The translations under genes were made by a program, and so were the position numbers. The notes under the pieces are model-generated. The model did not search any database. It was not told the DNA's origin and worked only from the letters and a program-made list of their open reading frames with translations. Of a stretch of DNA of 64,000 bases, positions 47,570 to 58,477 are shown one piece after another (the stretch's first letter is position 1; each line of letters starts with the position of its first letter). Source of the stretch: Ricinus communis (lineage: Eukaryota > Streptophyta > Magnoliopsida > Malpighiales > Euphorbiaceae). The stretch covers positions 26,956,342-27,020,341 of the forward strand of contig NC_063256.1 of NCBI RefSeq assembly GCF_019578655.1. The letters run 5' to 3'.

Positions 47570-48300
47570 TTATTATTGGGATGACCCCTATTTGTTTAAA
47601 TATTATTCGCATCAAATGATTAGAAGATGTGTTCTTGAGGACGAGCAACAAAGCATCATTACTTTTTGCCATGAAATGCATTGTGGAGGTCATTTTTGTG
47701 GTAAGAAAATAGCCTACAAGATTCTTCAATCAGGTTTTTTTTTTGCCTTCATTATTTAGAGATGCTCATGTATTTTGTGGTAAATGCAATAGATGCCAAA
47801 GAAGTGGAAATATTAGAAAAATAAATGAAATGCCTCAAACTTTTAATCTTGTAGTTGAATTGTTTGATATGTGGGGCATTGATTTTATGGGACCTTTTCC
47901 ACCTTCTCATGGTTATGAATATATACTTATTGATGTTGATTATGTGTCTAAATGGATAAAAGCAATTATACCCGAATTAATGATGCTAATATTATATGCA
48001 AATTTGTAAAGGAAAATATTTTTAGCAGATTTGGAATACCTAGAACAATCATTAGTGATGGGGGGAATCCATTTTTGCAGTAAGACATTTGGTACTTTAC
48101 TTAAGAAATATGGAGTAACTCATAGAGTTGCAACTCCTTATCACCCACAGACATCAGGACAGGTGGAAGTTAACAATAGGCAAATTAAGTCAATACTTAA
48201 AAAATTAGTACCGCCATCTAGAAAAGATTGGGCTGTACACTTAAAATAATACCCTTTAGGCCTCGCACGGCTTATAAGACACCGAGTGGAATAAGTCCTT
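47570..48300 (+). pseudogene. E4 integrase
   Basis: The zinc-binding HHCC domain is visible as [20 protein letters not shown] (47668-47730) and [13 protein letters not shown] (47772-47812). The catalytic core follows: [20 protein letters not shown] (47860-47920) with the first aspartate. IISDGG-like sequence (48048-48065, in a different frame) gives the second, and HPQTSGQVEVNNRQIKS (48139-48195) the glutamate. Frames change at 47740, 48009 and 48030, so this is a relic. The family inserts the element DNA into the host chromosome. Confidence 0.88.
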
Positions 48301-49769
48301 ATAGATTAGTTTATAGCAAGGCTTACCATTTGAGCTTAACTTGAGGATGTCTAGCTATAGACAATAAATTTAGCACTTGTATATTATATTAGTATGTTTA
48401 ATATTTTATGTTTTAAATTTTAATTAAACAGTATTTTTATTTTTAGTTTTAAGAACCTGCAAAATACTCAAGCATCCTAACACCTAAATGGATCATCAAG
48501 TATAATAAAGGACCTTCATGTGGTAATATTAGATTTACTAGTCAATATTGTGCTTCAAATGTTCATTAAATTTTGTGTATCACATAGGTATTATTTCTTT
48601 TTAATATATGCTTCATAATTATTAATTATATGACATTTAAATATATAGATTTATTTAGAACTAGGAAATATATTTCCTTGTAGAATAAGGACAAGCAATT
48701 AAGAAGGAAATATAGATTTTAACTACTAAAGACTAGAAATAATCAAATCCTAAACAAATTAGGATCAAGGAAAACTCTATATATAGACACTCCTCTCTTC
48801 ATTACGAACTACTTTAAATTTTTTTTTTCTTCTCATATAGCTTTTAATAATCATGAACTCTAGGCAAGGAAGTGTCAAGGAGGAGGTAAATCCTCCGCCA
48901 CCTTCACCACCACCAAATCACTCTACACATAAAAGTCAAGCCACTAAGCTCAAGAATCAACTCTAGGAAATCTGCAAAAATTAGAAGGAGGGTACCTACA
49001 CCATTCTTTTCACCATGAATTCCATCTAGTTTAAGAAGAACTTCAAGGCATGAGGAAAAAATTAGAAGGACCACACCCACACCATTTCTTCCATCTGGAT
49101 TTTCTAAAAATTAGCGCCCAAGGAGAAGGTTTAGGACGGAGTATAACCTTAGGCCCAAAGAGATCACCACCTTTTATGCCTATCGTAGAGCTTACTCAAG
49201 ATCAATAGAAATGCCACTCACTCTTGAAAAATATAAATTGAAAAGTCTGAAAGAAAGTATCAAGAGAGGTATTTAATTGATGAAATCTCTTCGAGAAGAG
49301 AAGATTCAGAGGAGAATAGTGGGAGTGAGTATGAAATAATTTACCCAAAAAGGGGTCACAGGTGTCCAAGGAAAGTATGAGTATTTTACACCCGAGCCAA
49401 TCACGCCCAAAAGAGGTCGTGGACGCTCAAGGAATAATGGCACACCATCAAGAACAAAAAAATGGAGAGAACGCCCAGAAAATATAACTAGTTAAAAACT
49501 TAGTAATTTCCCTTAGTTTGCTTGTTAAGAATTAGCTTTTATTTTTAGTCATCTTATTTAGGATTTAGATTTTAAAAATTTAAAATTTTGTTGTTTTTGT
49601 TTAAGTTATTAATAAAGTTTATTTTTTAGTAAAATTTGTTTAATTCCTTTATTTTAAGTCAATTAATTATTTTTATTTTTAAAATTTATTAGTGGCACTT
49701 AATTACGTAATTATCATAAATTTAGGACCCCTTGAATATATACAAGTTAGTAAGAAATCATTTAAAAGT
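48301..49769 (+). other. Region after E4 pol: untranslated, with TATA box and a short proline-rich ORF
   Basis: The end of integrase is followed by AT-rich sequence. CTATATATAGAC at 48777-48788 is a strong TATA box, and 64 bp on, ATG at 48853 opens a 37-codon frame (MNSRQGSVKEEVNPPPPSPP...). This looks like a promoter and gag start of another element, or an LTR-internal promoter. The following 500 bp are purine-rich and hold no recognised domain. Confidence 0.45.
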
Positions 49770-50104
49770 TACTTAGAAAAATATTTTTGGATAGAGACAC
49801 ATTACCATCTCATTTATTAGATCTGGGTTTAAGAAAAAAAAAGAAGAGAATTACTAAGTATTGGCTAGACTAAATACTATTTTATCATATTGCTTTTATT
49901 AATCATTCCATTTGTATATTTAAGTTCTAATTTATTTAATTTCTTTTATAAACATTAATATATTCTCAAAATATTGGCTTAGAGTATTTAGATTTATTTA
50001 TAGTATTTTAGTGATAGTTAATTTTTATAATACATGCTCTACATTTTCTTGTGAGATCGACCTCGTGGTGAACTTGCCTGTACTATACTTCAGTAGAAGC
50101 ATCA
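49770..50104 (+). repeat. LTR 3' portion related to the E4 5' LTR
   Basis: Shares ATTCTCAAAATATTGGCTTA, TGTGAGATCGACCTC and GTGGTGAACTTGCC with 42960-43110. It ends GTAGAAGCATCA, shorter than the 5' LTR tail. What precedes 49770 does not match the 5' LTR well. Confidence 0.65.
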
Positions 50105-50480
50105 CGGGCCCGCAGGAGAGCAACAATAGCTAGCGGCAACAGGAGCCGTGGAAGCCTTCGTAAGTAGGCTAGATGCAGCAAGCAGGAGGGCATGCGTCCT
50201 TTGCGAGGTGCTCCATCTGCTAAACCTAGCCCCAGTCTAAATAGTTAGGGGTTTGGCTCCAAGCTCCAACTCGATCTAGGCCGCTCGACACAACAGCTGT
50301 CGCGTGCTAGGCAGGCGTGACATGATGAAGATGGACGACACAAGCGAGAGACGTGAGACAAGCTGCGAGGCACAAAGCTTCCACAAAAGGATGAGCAGCA
50401 GGACACAGAGGGACTAGCGAGCAAGCAGCAACTGCTGCCTCAGGAGGAGCCGCCAGGCGTAGGTGGTGATGTTAATGAAG
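50105..50480. other. GC-rich patch of unknown origin
   Basis: About 375 bp of clearly GC-rich sequence inside AT-rich DNA, for example CGGGCCCGCAGGAGAGCAAC at its start. No long open frame, rRNA or tRNA match was recognised. It lies between an LTR end and a promoter-like AT-rich stretch. Confidence 0.5.
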
Positions 50481-50825
50481 GCCGAAAATTCAATTTTTTA
50501 AAATTTTTATTTTTAATTAATTAATTATTTATTAAATTAATTTTTGGTATATTTATAATAAATAAAAAGAAGAAATTTAATTTCATACAATAAATGATTA
50601 AATAAGTCATTTATTTTAATTAAAATACTAAACCCTAACATTTCCTTATAAATACATCTATTTCTCTATCTGACATCACTCTCCTTCATTAACACAAAAC
50701 TCAAACTTTCTCTCTTCTCGTTTTACTTTCTCTCTCTTTACAAATCTATACTTTTCTCTCAACTTCTTAAAGGTTTCTCATTCATAATCAATACTAAACC
50801 TTCTATACATCTCAACAAGATAAAG
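50481..50825 (+). promoter_or_regulatory. AT-rich stretch with TATA box before the ATHILA-like ORF
   Basis: CTTATAAATACATC at 50645-50658 with CT-rich leader sequence (50670-50760) after it resembles an LTR promoter and leader. LTR borders could not be set. Confidence 0.4.
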
Positions 50826-51715
50826 ATGGCCCTAAAAATAAGAACAAGGAAAGACAAAGGCGAGGAGGTAGCCTGAAGCACAAATGAAGAAGAACCCAGC
50901 TTAATGGCAACATATGAAGCCCCATTTGATATCTATACCCATAAGGAGGATAATAGATTTTTGAGCCTTATCGCAAGAGCGCAAGTTCCATGTAAGTTTT
51001 TGGATGTCCCTACACTTATTAAGTTAAATATTTTTAAGAGAATGATGATTCTTTTAAATAGATTACGTTGGAAAGATTTTATTTTTAGAGCACTACCATC
51101 ATATAATGAATTAAATCTAGAGTTTTTCACAACTCTATAATACAATCCTTCCAATGACAAGGAGATTAAAGTTAGATTATTTGGGCAGAATTATACTATT
51201 ACTTGTGATACTATTATGCAAACTTTTGGGTTAAAGAATGGAGGTATTTGTGAGCAACGTTATAAGTTTGAAATTGGCAAGTTTTGGAAGAAACTTACAA
51301 GTCAAGATAAACATGATGTGAATAACATGCCAAAAAATATCTTTCATGATCATTATTTTTTGCTTATTTCAAAATATATATGTTGAGGCATATTTGATAG
51401 GAAAGAGACAAGTAAGATGAAAAAAACAATAGCTAAATTTCTTATGGTGCTTAGGCAACCATAAATATATTTCCTCGATATATTTCATTATGCAAAGCTT
51501 ATTCAAGACACCGGCTATACCCAAAAATTGTATTGTTTAGGACATATATTGTTACGGGTCTACCTATTCATCTTTGTGCTTTGATCCGGAGCATTCCCCA
51601 TTTGAAGAACTAGCATCTTTGGGAAATTTTGATATTAATGCTTTGATGAGAGCTAATTTGCTTAATTGTCATGGTGGACCTATCTCTTTTAAGTCAGGAT
51701 CAAGTGGGGAAGGAA
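50826..51715 (+). pseudogene. ATHILA ORF-1-like protein remnant
   Basis: Starts at ATG 50826 (MALKIRTRKDKGEEVA, then a TGA), continues in 50904-51140 with FLSLIARAQVPCKFLDVPTL and WKDFIFRALPSYNELNLEFF, and in another frame with VRLFGQNYTITCDTIMQTFG and FLMVLRQP. The layout (RWEDFxxxxxPTYxxLxxEFL, then FxLxGxxYxxTxxxxxxxxGL) recalls the ATHILA ORF-1 family found in plant LTR elements. Function of that protein is not established. Stops and frameshifts break it. It ends where Tat-type LTR sequence of E5 begins. Confidence 0.5.
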
Positions 51716-51749
51716 CCGAGAATTAAAATTCGGTCGTAAGTAAAATCAA

Positions 51750-53475
51750 GAGAGAAAAAACATTGAGAAAGGAAAAATTGAGAGAAAATAAAAAAGAAAA
51801 AGACAGAAAAGTACTATCAATCATAGCCATCATTTGAGAATCCAAGTCACTAAAGAAAGAACTGTTTGAGGAAACAAGTTACTGAAGAAAGAGCATATTG
51901 GAAACTGTTTTTCAATCGACAGAAGGTTTCTCTAAGTCAGATCCAACACTGGATTCCTATCCAGTTTTTGATTCAACTATTTCCTCATCGCTTGAGACTC
52001 GCATATCCAACATTCACTGTGACAACTTGAGGGTTCCTTCCACCATACATCCATAATCATCATAAAAATAAGTTTTTTCATTCCTTTCTTTCGTTTTTAT
52101 ACTATTTGTTCTTGAAAATATGATTAGGATTTTGATCTATGATAAATATGATTAGATTATTTTTTTTAATATGCATGATTAATAAGATTTCAAATATGAT
52201 AATAAAAACTTAGGGTTTTTTTATAGATATGATATCTTGCCGATTAGGATTTTAGATTTAATTAGAAACATGTTATAGGATGAATATCTAGATCTATTAG
52301 TCATTGTGATTAAGTAATTGAACTTGTTAAAGCATGATTCCTTTATTTTGATTAACTTTTGTTAGTTTGTGATATTTAGCATTTTTTTAGTAATTTACGG
52401 TTCTGATTGTTTAAATGGCTTATGTTACTTTTATTTTGATGTTTTAATCTATTTTCTCTCATTTTGATCGATTTTTAATGTCTATGCATGTGAAAATCGG
52501 CTCTGTGAATGTGAGATTGTGCTGAGGATTGAAGGAAAATGGATAAAAAAATTTCTAAGGACCCTGAAACTGATTGACTCAATGTAGAGCCAATCGGCTC
52601 TTCACATAGAGCCGATCGGTTGTTCGTGCTAGAATCTAATTTTTTTTTGTATTTTTGGCGATTTTTGATGTACTCTTAGCTGAAGTATAGTTTTAGGTCT
52701 TTTACTTTCTGTAATCGTAGTTGTAGGTGGGTTGTAGTAATTAGATTTTACTTTCTACTTTATTTTGTTTATTTTATTTATTGTATATTAATCAAATATA
52801 TGATTAAGTGATTGATTAATTAAAATGAGCATATAGACTTAGGGTGAAAATTGATCCAACATGAATCTAGTAGTCTGATAGGCTAATCAATCTTAATTAG
52901 GCCTGAAACCCTAAATTCCAAGTAGACTAGCGGGCATATTTAATTAAGGTTTGAACTTAGTTAGTGTTAAGATCACAAAGAATGAGCCTTCTCATAACCA
53001 GTAGTTTATTAGGTTTAATAAGCTAGAATTCAAGAACATAATTTGTAATTGGGCTAGACTAGGTAGGCCTTATAGATAATTGACAAGTAAGCTAGATTAA
53101 CAAACCTAAACACGAGTTGGGCTTGAATAAAATGGGCTAGACTTAGGTGTATTATGTGTGTTATTTTGGCATGCTTGTGTATGTATAGCTTATATTTATA
53201 GGGAGTAATTTGTTAAACAAAAAAATTAAAGACTAATATACACAAATAAGGAAGTTGGCTTCTGAATCCATCTGGACTCTGTGGCGTAAGCTTCCTTATA
53301 GAATCTGAGAAACACCACTCATTAATAAAAGTGTCCCGATGATTACTCGGGTGGCGACTCCCATCTCCATGCTAGTCTTAGTGACTAGTTAGTGTGTTCT
53401 CAATTAGGTTGAAAAGCTTTACAGTGCCATAGTTGCTAAAGACACTTGGGTGCGGGCTTGAAACCACTGCCCACA
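51750..53475 (+). repeat. E5 5' LTR, left end uncertain
   Basis: Colinear from about 51830 with the other Tat LTR (from about 17440): shared TCACTAAAGAAAGAACT, GTGACAACTTGAGGGTTCC and the GAGCCAATCGGCTC / GAGCCGATCGG motifs (52580-52620). It ends ...CCACTGCCCACA right before the primer site. The first several hundred bases found in the other copy are missing, so it is 5' truncated. Confidence 0.7.
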
Positions 53476-53476
53476 A

Positions 53477-53494
53477 TGGCGACTCCGCTGGGGA
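53477..53494 (+). other. Primer binding site of E5, Tat/Ogre type
   Basis: TGGCGACTCCGCTGGGGA one base after the LTR end. This is the sequence class known from Ogre/Tat elements, generally ascribed to tRNA-Arg. I did not have a tRNA sequence to compare. Confidence 0.75.
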
Positions 53495-54297
53495 AAGAGA
53501 AGCTGATTCTAATGTATGTTTGTCTTTACTTCTATTATTTAACAGATTATTCTTGCATTACTACACTTTCACACACTGTACACTTTGGTCCTTATAGCCC
53601 CGATGGCGTCGATTAGCGGTTCTTTAGTTCCAATCGAATCATAAAATTGCGACACTAGCTATCATCACTCATAAGTAATGAGTGTATTTCCTTCGTCACA
53701 TGGACCCTTGAATGGGGAGACGAGCCAAGGAAGAACACGTTTTGCTTGTGGAAGCCTTTTATCCTTACCTAAGACTCAGCTCATGGTAATGACTGTAGTA
53801 ATCTCCCTTAAGTACCCTATCGCTTGCTATATGAGATGTTCTTCCTTGTAAGTATCTTAAGTCCAAATATTGAAAGGCTTGGCCTAATATGGAACCAGGC
53901 CACAAGCCTAAAATATGCAAGCTTTTAGGCTTACACTAAGAAATATCACCTTGTTTGTTTTAAATCTGCTTTGAGAGTTTATAGCATGCGCGTCAGGCCT
54001 ACTGTCCCCTATTGGTAGAAAGCCTAGATCCAAAATTCTTAGAAAGAAACACTCACCACGAACCGTGTGCGAGAGTAATAAGGTTGGAAGGATGAATTGT
54101 ATACTACTGTGTGTATGCTAACCTTTCTTCTTTGTCCTTGTATATAGCACATGCATCATGCATCCCATGCATCCCATGCATCGCATACATCATACTAACC
54201 TTTTCTTTCTTAGCCATATAGACTCTCCTATGGGTTGGAAAAGGCAAGATAGTGAAAGGTTGGAAAACACTTAGAAAGATCGAGACGCCAAGAAGAG

Positions 54298-54589
54298 ATG
54301 GCCAATAAAAGAGCTAATAAACAAGACATCGAGATCCTTAAGAATGTTGTAATCGAAGACTTGAGGGGTGTGACTAAGGAGGAACTTCAGCAGCTCTTGG
54401 CTGGGATGCTGCAAACCAAGCCCTACTTGCTGGTCCGATTGCGCCGGCTAACCCCCTTATTGCTATTGACCCGGTCGTGGTTGCCGCTGAGACTGCTGCT
54501 GCCACTACTACCTCGGCTATGCTAATGCCAATGCCGAAAACCCAGCTAGAAGGGGAGTGCCCCGAAACTTTTGGGATTTCGATGAGTTC
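54298..54589 (+). pseudogene. E5 gag, N-terminal part, cut by a Copia element
   Basis: MANKRANKQDIEILKNVVIE opens at 54298 after an 800-bp leader. The reading then shifts from one frame to another at about 54420, where an alanine-rich stretch (VVAAETAAATTTSAM) follows, as is common near the start of Tat/Ogre gag. It is broken at 54589 by the Copia 3' LTR. The rest of gag is not found on the far side. Confidence 0.55.
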
Positions 54590-55737
54590 TGTTGTCTCTT
54601 GGAACCAAGAAGAGGGATTGAATTGGTTACCTCAAATTGCGGAAGTAAGAGGCTTTAGTTAAAAACACAAAAGATTAAGGAAAAAAGATGAAAAGATTAA
54701 AGGTTAGAGAAGTCTGCACAAAGGAATTTATAGTGGTTCGGGAATAAACCTCTCTACGTCCACTCCTTAAGATCACACTTGAGTATTTTACTATAATCAC
54801 TTTGATTACAACCTTGGGTTTTATAAGTTCACCCACAACTTGGTGTTTTCAAGGCTCACACTAAACCTTTTCCTTTAGTGTATCAAACTCACATTATTTC
54901 CCTTAACCCTTCAGCATTAATGGTTACTTAACAACTAATTCCTTGTGTTTTTAATACCTAGGCTCATACAACAACCTTTTCTAACCTTTAATTAAATAAA
55001 TATTTCAATTTAATACACTTTATAAAGAAACAATATGAGTGTAGAAGTTGAGAAATGAATTTGCAAGAGTTTTGATATAACTAACACACACACTTTAAGA
55101 GTGGTATTTATACTTATACCAACCCCTTAGAGACATTATAATAGAGTTAAAACTTCTACAATGCAATATTTGATGACTTGGAAAAAATTGCATAAAGTCA
55201 TGGAAAGTGCCCCTGCGCTTCCTAAGCGCGCTCGCGCTTTCTTAAAAGAGACATTGGAACTCTAACCGCTCCAGCCATGTGGCATTGATAGGGTGGCTGC
55301 ATCTCAACAGTTACTGACATCACATTTAATTGTGAAAACTGCCCCCGCGCTACAGTAGCACCCTCGTGTTTGCCTTAATCGCACCCAGAAGTGCCTCTGC
55401 GCTTCGTATCGCGCTATCACCTGCCAAAAATTGTCTTAATACCTAAAGTGAGGGGCCCTCGCACTTCTTGGAGGTTTGACACTTTGACTGCCAGGTGTCA
55501 TGAGATGATTGGATTTCTCTTGTAAACTTTTGACCTTATCAAAAGCGCCCCCGCGCCTTTGGGGCATCCTCGCTCTTTTGAGATAAATTCACAAGATTTG
55601 CTTCAAGGCTAAAGAATCTTTTGGGATAGGCTTAGTTCATTTAATGCTCTATCATATAGACACTCAGTCATAATATTAATGATAATTAATTTGGTTGTTA
55701 GAATCAAAATAAAGATCAATTGCACTTTAGGTCAACA
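54590..55737 (-). repeat. E6 3' LTR (1148 bp)
   Basis: Plus-strand TGTTGTCTCTTGGAACC...GCACTTTAGGTCAACA, TG...CA ended. The polypurine-type TTGAGGGGGAGTAACA is on the minus strand at 55862-55877. Confidence 0.78.
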
Positions 55738-56239
55738 ATTTTGATTTTGACAACCAAATTAATTGGAAATTCAAAATTGATCAAGTATATATGCAATTGA
55801 ATAATCAACAACTAATATTTAAAACCTAAAGGAACAATTTACTTAAAGGTTTTTAATAAATGTTACTCCCCCTCAATAGTTGCATTAGTGCCCCTTTAAA
55901 TTTTTTATAAGATAAAATTAATTACTTAGGTCAATTATTAATCAACTCTCCCTCTTTGATCATTAATCACTTTTGAGAATTCTACTTATAGATTTCTCTC
56001 TCTTAACATCTATTTATCTCCCCCTTGATACTAGATCTCTCCTTGTAATTCTAGATATCTCTCCCTTTTTGGTAAAATTAAAAAGAAAAAGATATGTAAA
56101 TTGGCAAGAGGATAGCAAACATATAAGAGAGACTTCATTCATAAAAAATGTACATATATGTGATCATAAGATGAGAGACATGCATGAGAGGAAAAAAATA
56201 AAATGAGAAAAACAAAACAAAACAAAAAACAAAAAGCAA

Positions 56240-56903
56240 ATTTAAAAATCAATCTTCTTCCTCATCATTCTCTTCTTCTTCCTCTTGATAGACTATGAGC
56301 TCCTTTCCTTTGCCACTAGTGCTTGCTTGGGGTGGAGGAATAAGAGCCTTTTCTTCCTCTTCTTCTTTCCAATCCTTTACTTCTTCCCAATCCTAAGGAT
56401 TTTATTATTGATGTCCACTAGCATATAGTGCTTTACAAGCTTTCTCATGTTGATGATCGTGAGAAGTCTATTTATCATATCGGTGACAAACTCGTTAGGT
56501 TTCATCTTGAACATTTCGTACTTGGTGACGTACATTTTGATCTTCCTTGATTTTACTTGTTTTATGCTTTCATGGTAGTTCTCCAAGATAGTCCAAATTT
56601 GACGAGTTGTGGTGCAATATTGCACTATCCCACACTTTTCTCTAGAGAGATAACTCATAAGTATAGTCATTGCTTGCTTGTTCTTATGGGCATCAATCCA
56701 TTCTTCTCTAGGGAGAATCCTTTTTTCCCTATTATTTTTTTGGCGGGAGCTTTACATTCCTTTATTACATAATCTAACACTTCAATGCCATAGAAATATA
56801 AATATATTTCCATACAGAATTTCCAAAAAGCATAATCGAATCCATCAAAGAATGGCTTGAGGTATTGGGCTACTTCGTTGGTTGCCATGATCTTTGCACT
56901 CAC
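56240..56903 (-). pseudogene. E6 Copia gag (UBN2-type), with acidic tail
   Basis: Read on the minus strand, ATG at 56888 starts MATNEVAQYLKPFFDGFDYA and FWKFCMEIYLYF, the W-and-M...Y region that opens plant Copia gag. After a frame break at about 56670 it continues SREKCGIVQYCTTTRQIWTI, LENYHESIKQVKSRKI and YEMFKMKPNEFVTDM, the UBN2 gag domain (family form: CxTAKEIWDxLExxHEGxxxVKxxK). The frame ends near 56400, and in the next reading GKGKELIVYQEEEEENDEED is seen. No zinc knuckle, protease or integrase follows, so the element is gag-only. Confidence 0.75.
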
Positions 56904-56942
56904 AATTAAGCTTGATAAGAGTGACTTTGCTTTGATACCACT

Positions 56943-57448
56943 TGTTGTCCCTTTGGAACCAAGAAGGGGGGTTGAGTTGGTTACCTCAAATTGCAGAAGT
57001 AAGAGGCTTTAGGTAAAAACACAAAAGATTAAGCAAAAATGATGAAGAGATTAAGGGTTAGAGAAGTCTACACGAAGGAATTTATAGTGGTTCAGGAGCA
57101 AATCTCCCTACATCCACTCCTCAAGATAACAGTTGAGTATTTCACTATAATCACTTTGATTACAACCTTGGATTTTACAAGTTCACCCACAACTTGGTGT
57201 TTTCAAGGCTCACACTAAACTTGTTCCCTTAGTGTATCAAACTCTCACTAAGGCCCTTAACCCTTGAGTATTAATGGTTACTTAACAACCAATTTCTTAT
57301 ACTTTTAATATCTAAGCTCACACAACAACCCTTTTTAAGCTTTAGTTGAATAAAGATTTCAACTTAATACACTTTACAAAGAAAGAATATGAATGTAAGA
57401 AGTTGAGAAATGAATTTGCAAGAGTTTTGGTATAACTAACACACACTA
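56943..57448 (-). repeat. E6 5' LTR, truncated
   Basis: About 506 of an expected 1148 bp, colinear with 54590-55100. It stops after TATAACTAACACACAC, where E5 pol sequence begins. Confidence 0.78.
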
Positions 57449-57910
57449 GGACATCTACAATACATTAGCAGGTTCATTTCTAAGCTCACGATAGTTTGTG
57501 ATCCCATCTTCAAACTTTTGAGGAAACATTAGCCCATTGTATAGGATGAACACTATCAAAAGGCCTTCGACATAATCAAGGAATACTTGATGAAGCCACC
57601 AGTGCTCAAGCCGCCGAAGGATGGCAAGCCGTTAATCCTATACTTAGCCTTGGAAGAGGAAGCTATAAGGCGATGGTAGTGCAGTGCGAGCCTAATGACA
57701 TGGAGCATGATGTCTATTACCTTAGCAAGAAATTACTACATTAAGATCGAAGTCCGACCTTGTGGAAAGGACATGCCTAGCCATGATATGGGCTACAAGG
57801 AAGTTGAGGCACTACTTCCAATCTTACAAGGTGCAGGTAATTTCAAAAATAGACCCTCTGAAGTACTTATTTGAGACTCCATCTCTTACGGGAAGCTGAC
57901 TATATGGTTA
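57449..57910 (+). pseudogene. E5 end of reverse transcriptase and RNase H
   Basis: Mixed frames give a segment ending ISRFISKLTIVCDPIFKLL, then AFDIIKEYLMKPPVLKPPKD and GKPLILYLALEEEAIR, which match the region after the polymerase thumb and the start of RNase H in Tat elements. YYLSKKLL (57717-57740) is the usual continuing motif. The polymerase active site is missing, lost together with the end of the Copia LTR. Confidence 0.7.
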
Positions 57911-58462
57911 GTGCTTCTAATAGAATTTGACATTGAGTACATCACTAAGAAGGTAGTCAAGGATAGGGTCGTGGCTGAGTTTCTAGCCCAAAACGCAATT
58001 GAAGCGGACGACCCTTGGGATCTGAAATTTCCTTATAAGAATTTGGGGGCAATCGAGATCCAAGAATTGAAGATGTACTTTGATAGAGACGTGAATGCAA
58101 AAGGTACAGGCTTAGGAGTAGTTCTGATCATGCCAGAAGGGGAGATGCTGCCAATGGCCAAGAGATTGGACTTTAAAGTGAGTAATGTAATGGCGGAGTA
58201 TGAAGTATGTTTATTTGGGTTAGAAGTGGCCATGGTAGCAGGAGCTAAGCATTTGATGGTTTGTGGGAATTCTATGCTGCTAATCCAACAAGCCCTCGAA
58301 GAATGGGAAGTAAAGGAAGAAAGGTTGAAGCCATACGTCAACTGTTTCAAGACATTAGTGTGGAATTGCTCCAAGTGTTCTTTTATACACTTGCCTCGGG
58401 ATGAGAATCAAATGGCAGATGCACTAGTTACCCTGTCATCTATGTGGATCAATCCCTTGTAG
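57911..58462 (+). pseudogene. E5 RNase H tail and second (Tat-type) RNase H
   Basis: A clean 183-codon frame. The start (LLIEFDIEYITKKVVKDRVV, AEFLAQ) is the end of the standard RNase H. From about residue 55 it is the extra RNase H: MYFDRDVNAKGTGLGVVLIM, NVMAEYEVCLFGLEVAMVAG and GNSMLLIQQALEEWEVKEER, ending RDENQMADALVTL. The catalytic pattern D..E..D..D is visible as FDRD, AEYE, GNS (the aspartate replaced by asparagine; family form GDS) and ADAL. The asparagine suggests loss of activity. This extra domain is diagnostic for the Tat lineage. Confidence 0.88.
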
Positions 58463-58477
58463 CTTTCGATAAAGCCT

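Larger units (their letters stand above)
41913..50104 (+). mobile_element. E4: Athila-lineage Ty3/gypsy element with decayed gag-pol
   Basis: 5' LTR 41913-43152, tRNA-Asp-type primer site, gag, protease, reverse transcriptase, RNase H and integrase in the usual order, then a long non-coding part and an LTR 3' portion at about 49770-50104 similar to 42780-43110. The first part of the 3' LTR is not recognisable, and this LTR's tail is shortened. It is therefore uncertain whether the right-hand LTR belongs to E4 or to a related element. Numerous stops and frameshifts make it inactive. Confidence 0.78.
54590..57448 (-). mobile_element. E6: gag-only Copia element inserted in E5
   Basis: Minus-strand element: 3' LTR 54590-55737 (1148 bp), internal 55738-56942, 5' LTR 56943-57448 (cut short). 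The LTRs share TTGGAACCAAGA and AAGTAAGAGGCTTTAG. The primer site next to the 5' LTR reads TGGTATCAAAGC on the minus strand (plus 56929-56940), the usual initiator-Met type of Copia elements. The internal part is only 1.2 kb and codes for gag alone, without protease, integrase or polymerase. AGTTC at 54585-54589 would be one target duplication; the other is lost because the right LTR breaks off inside. Confidence 0.82.
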
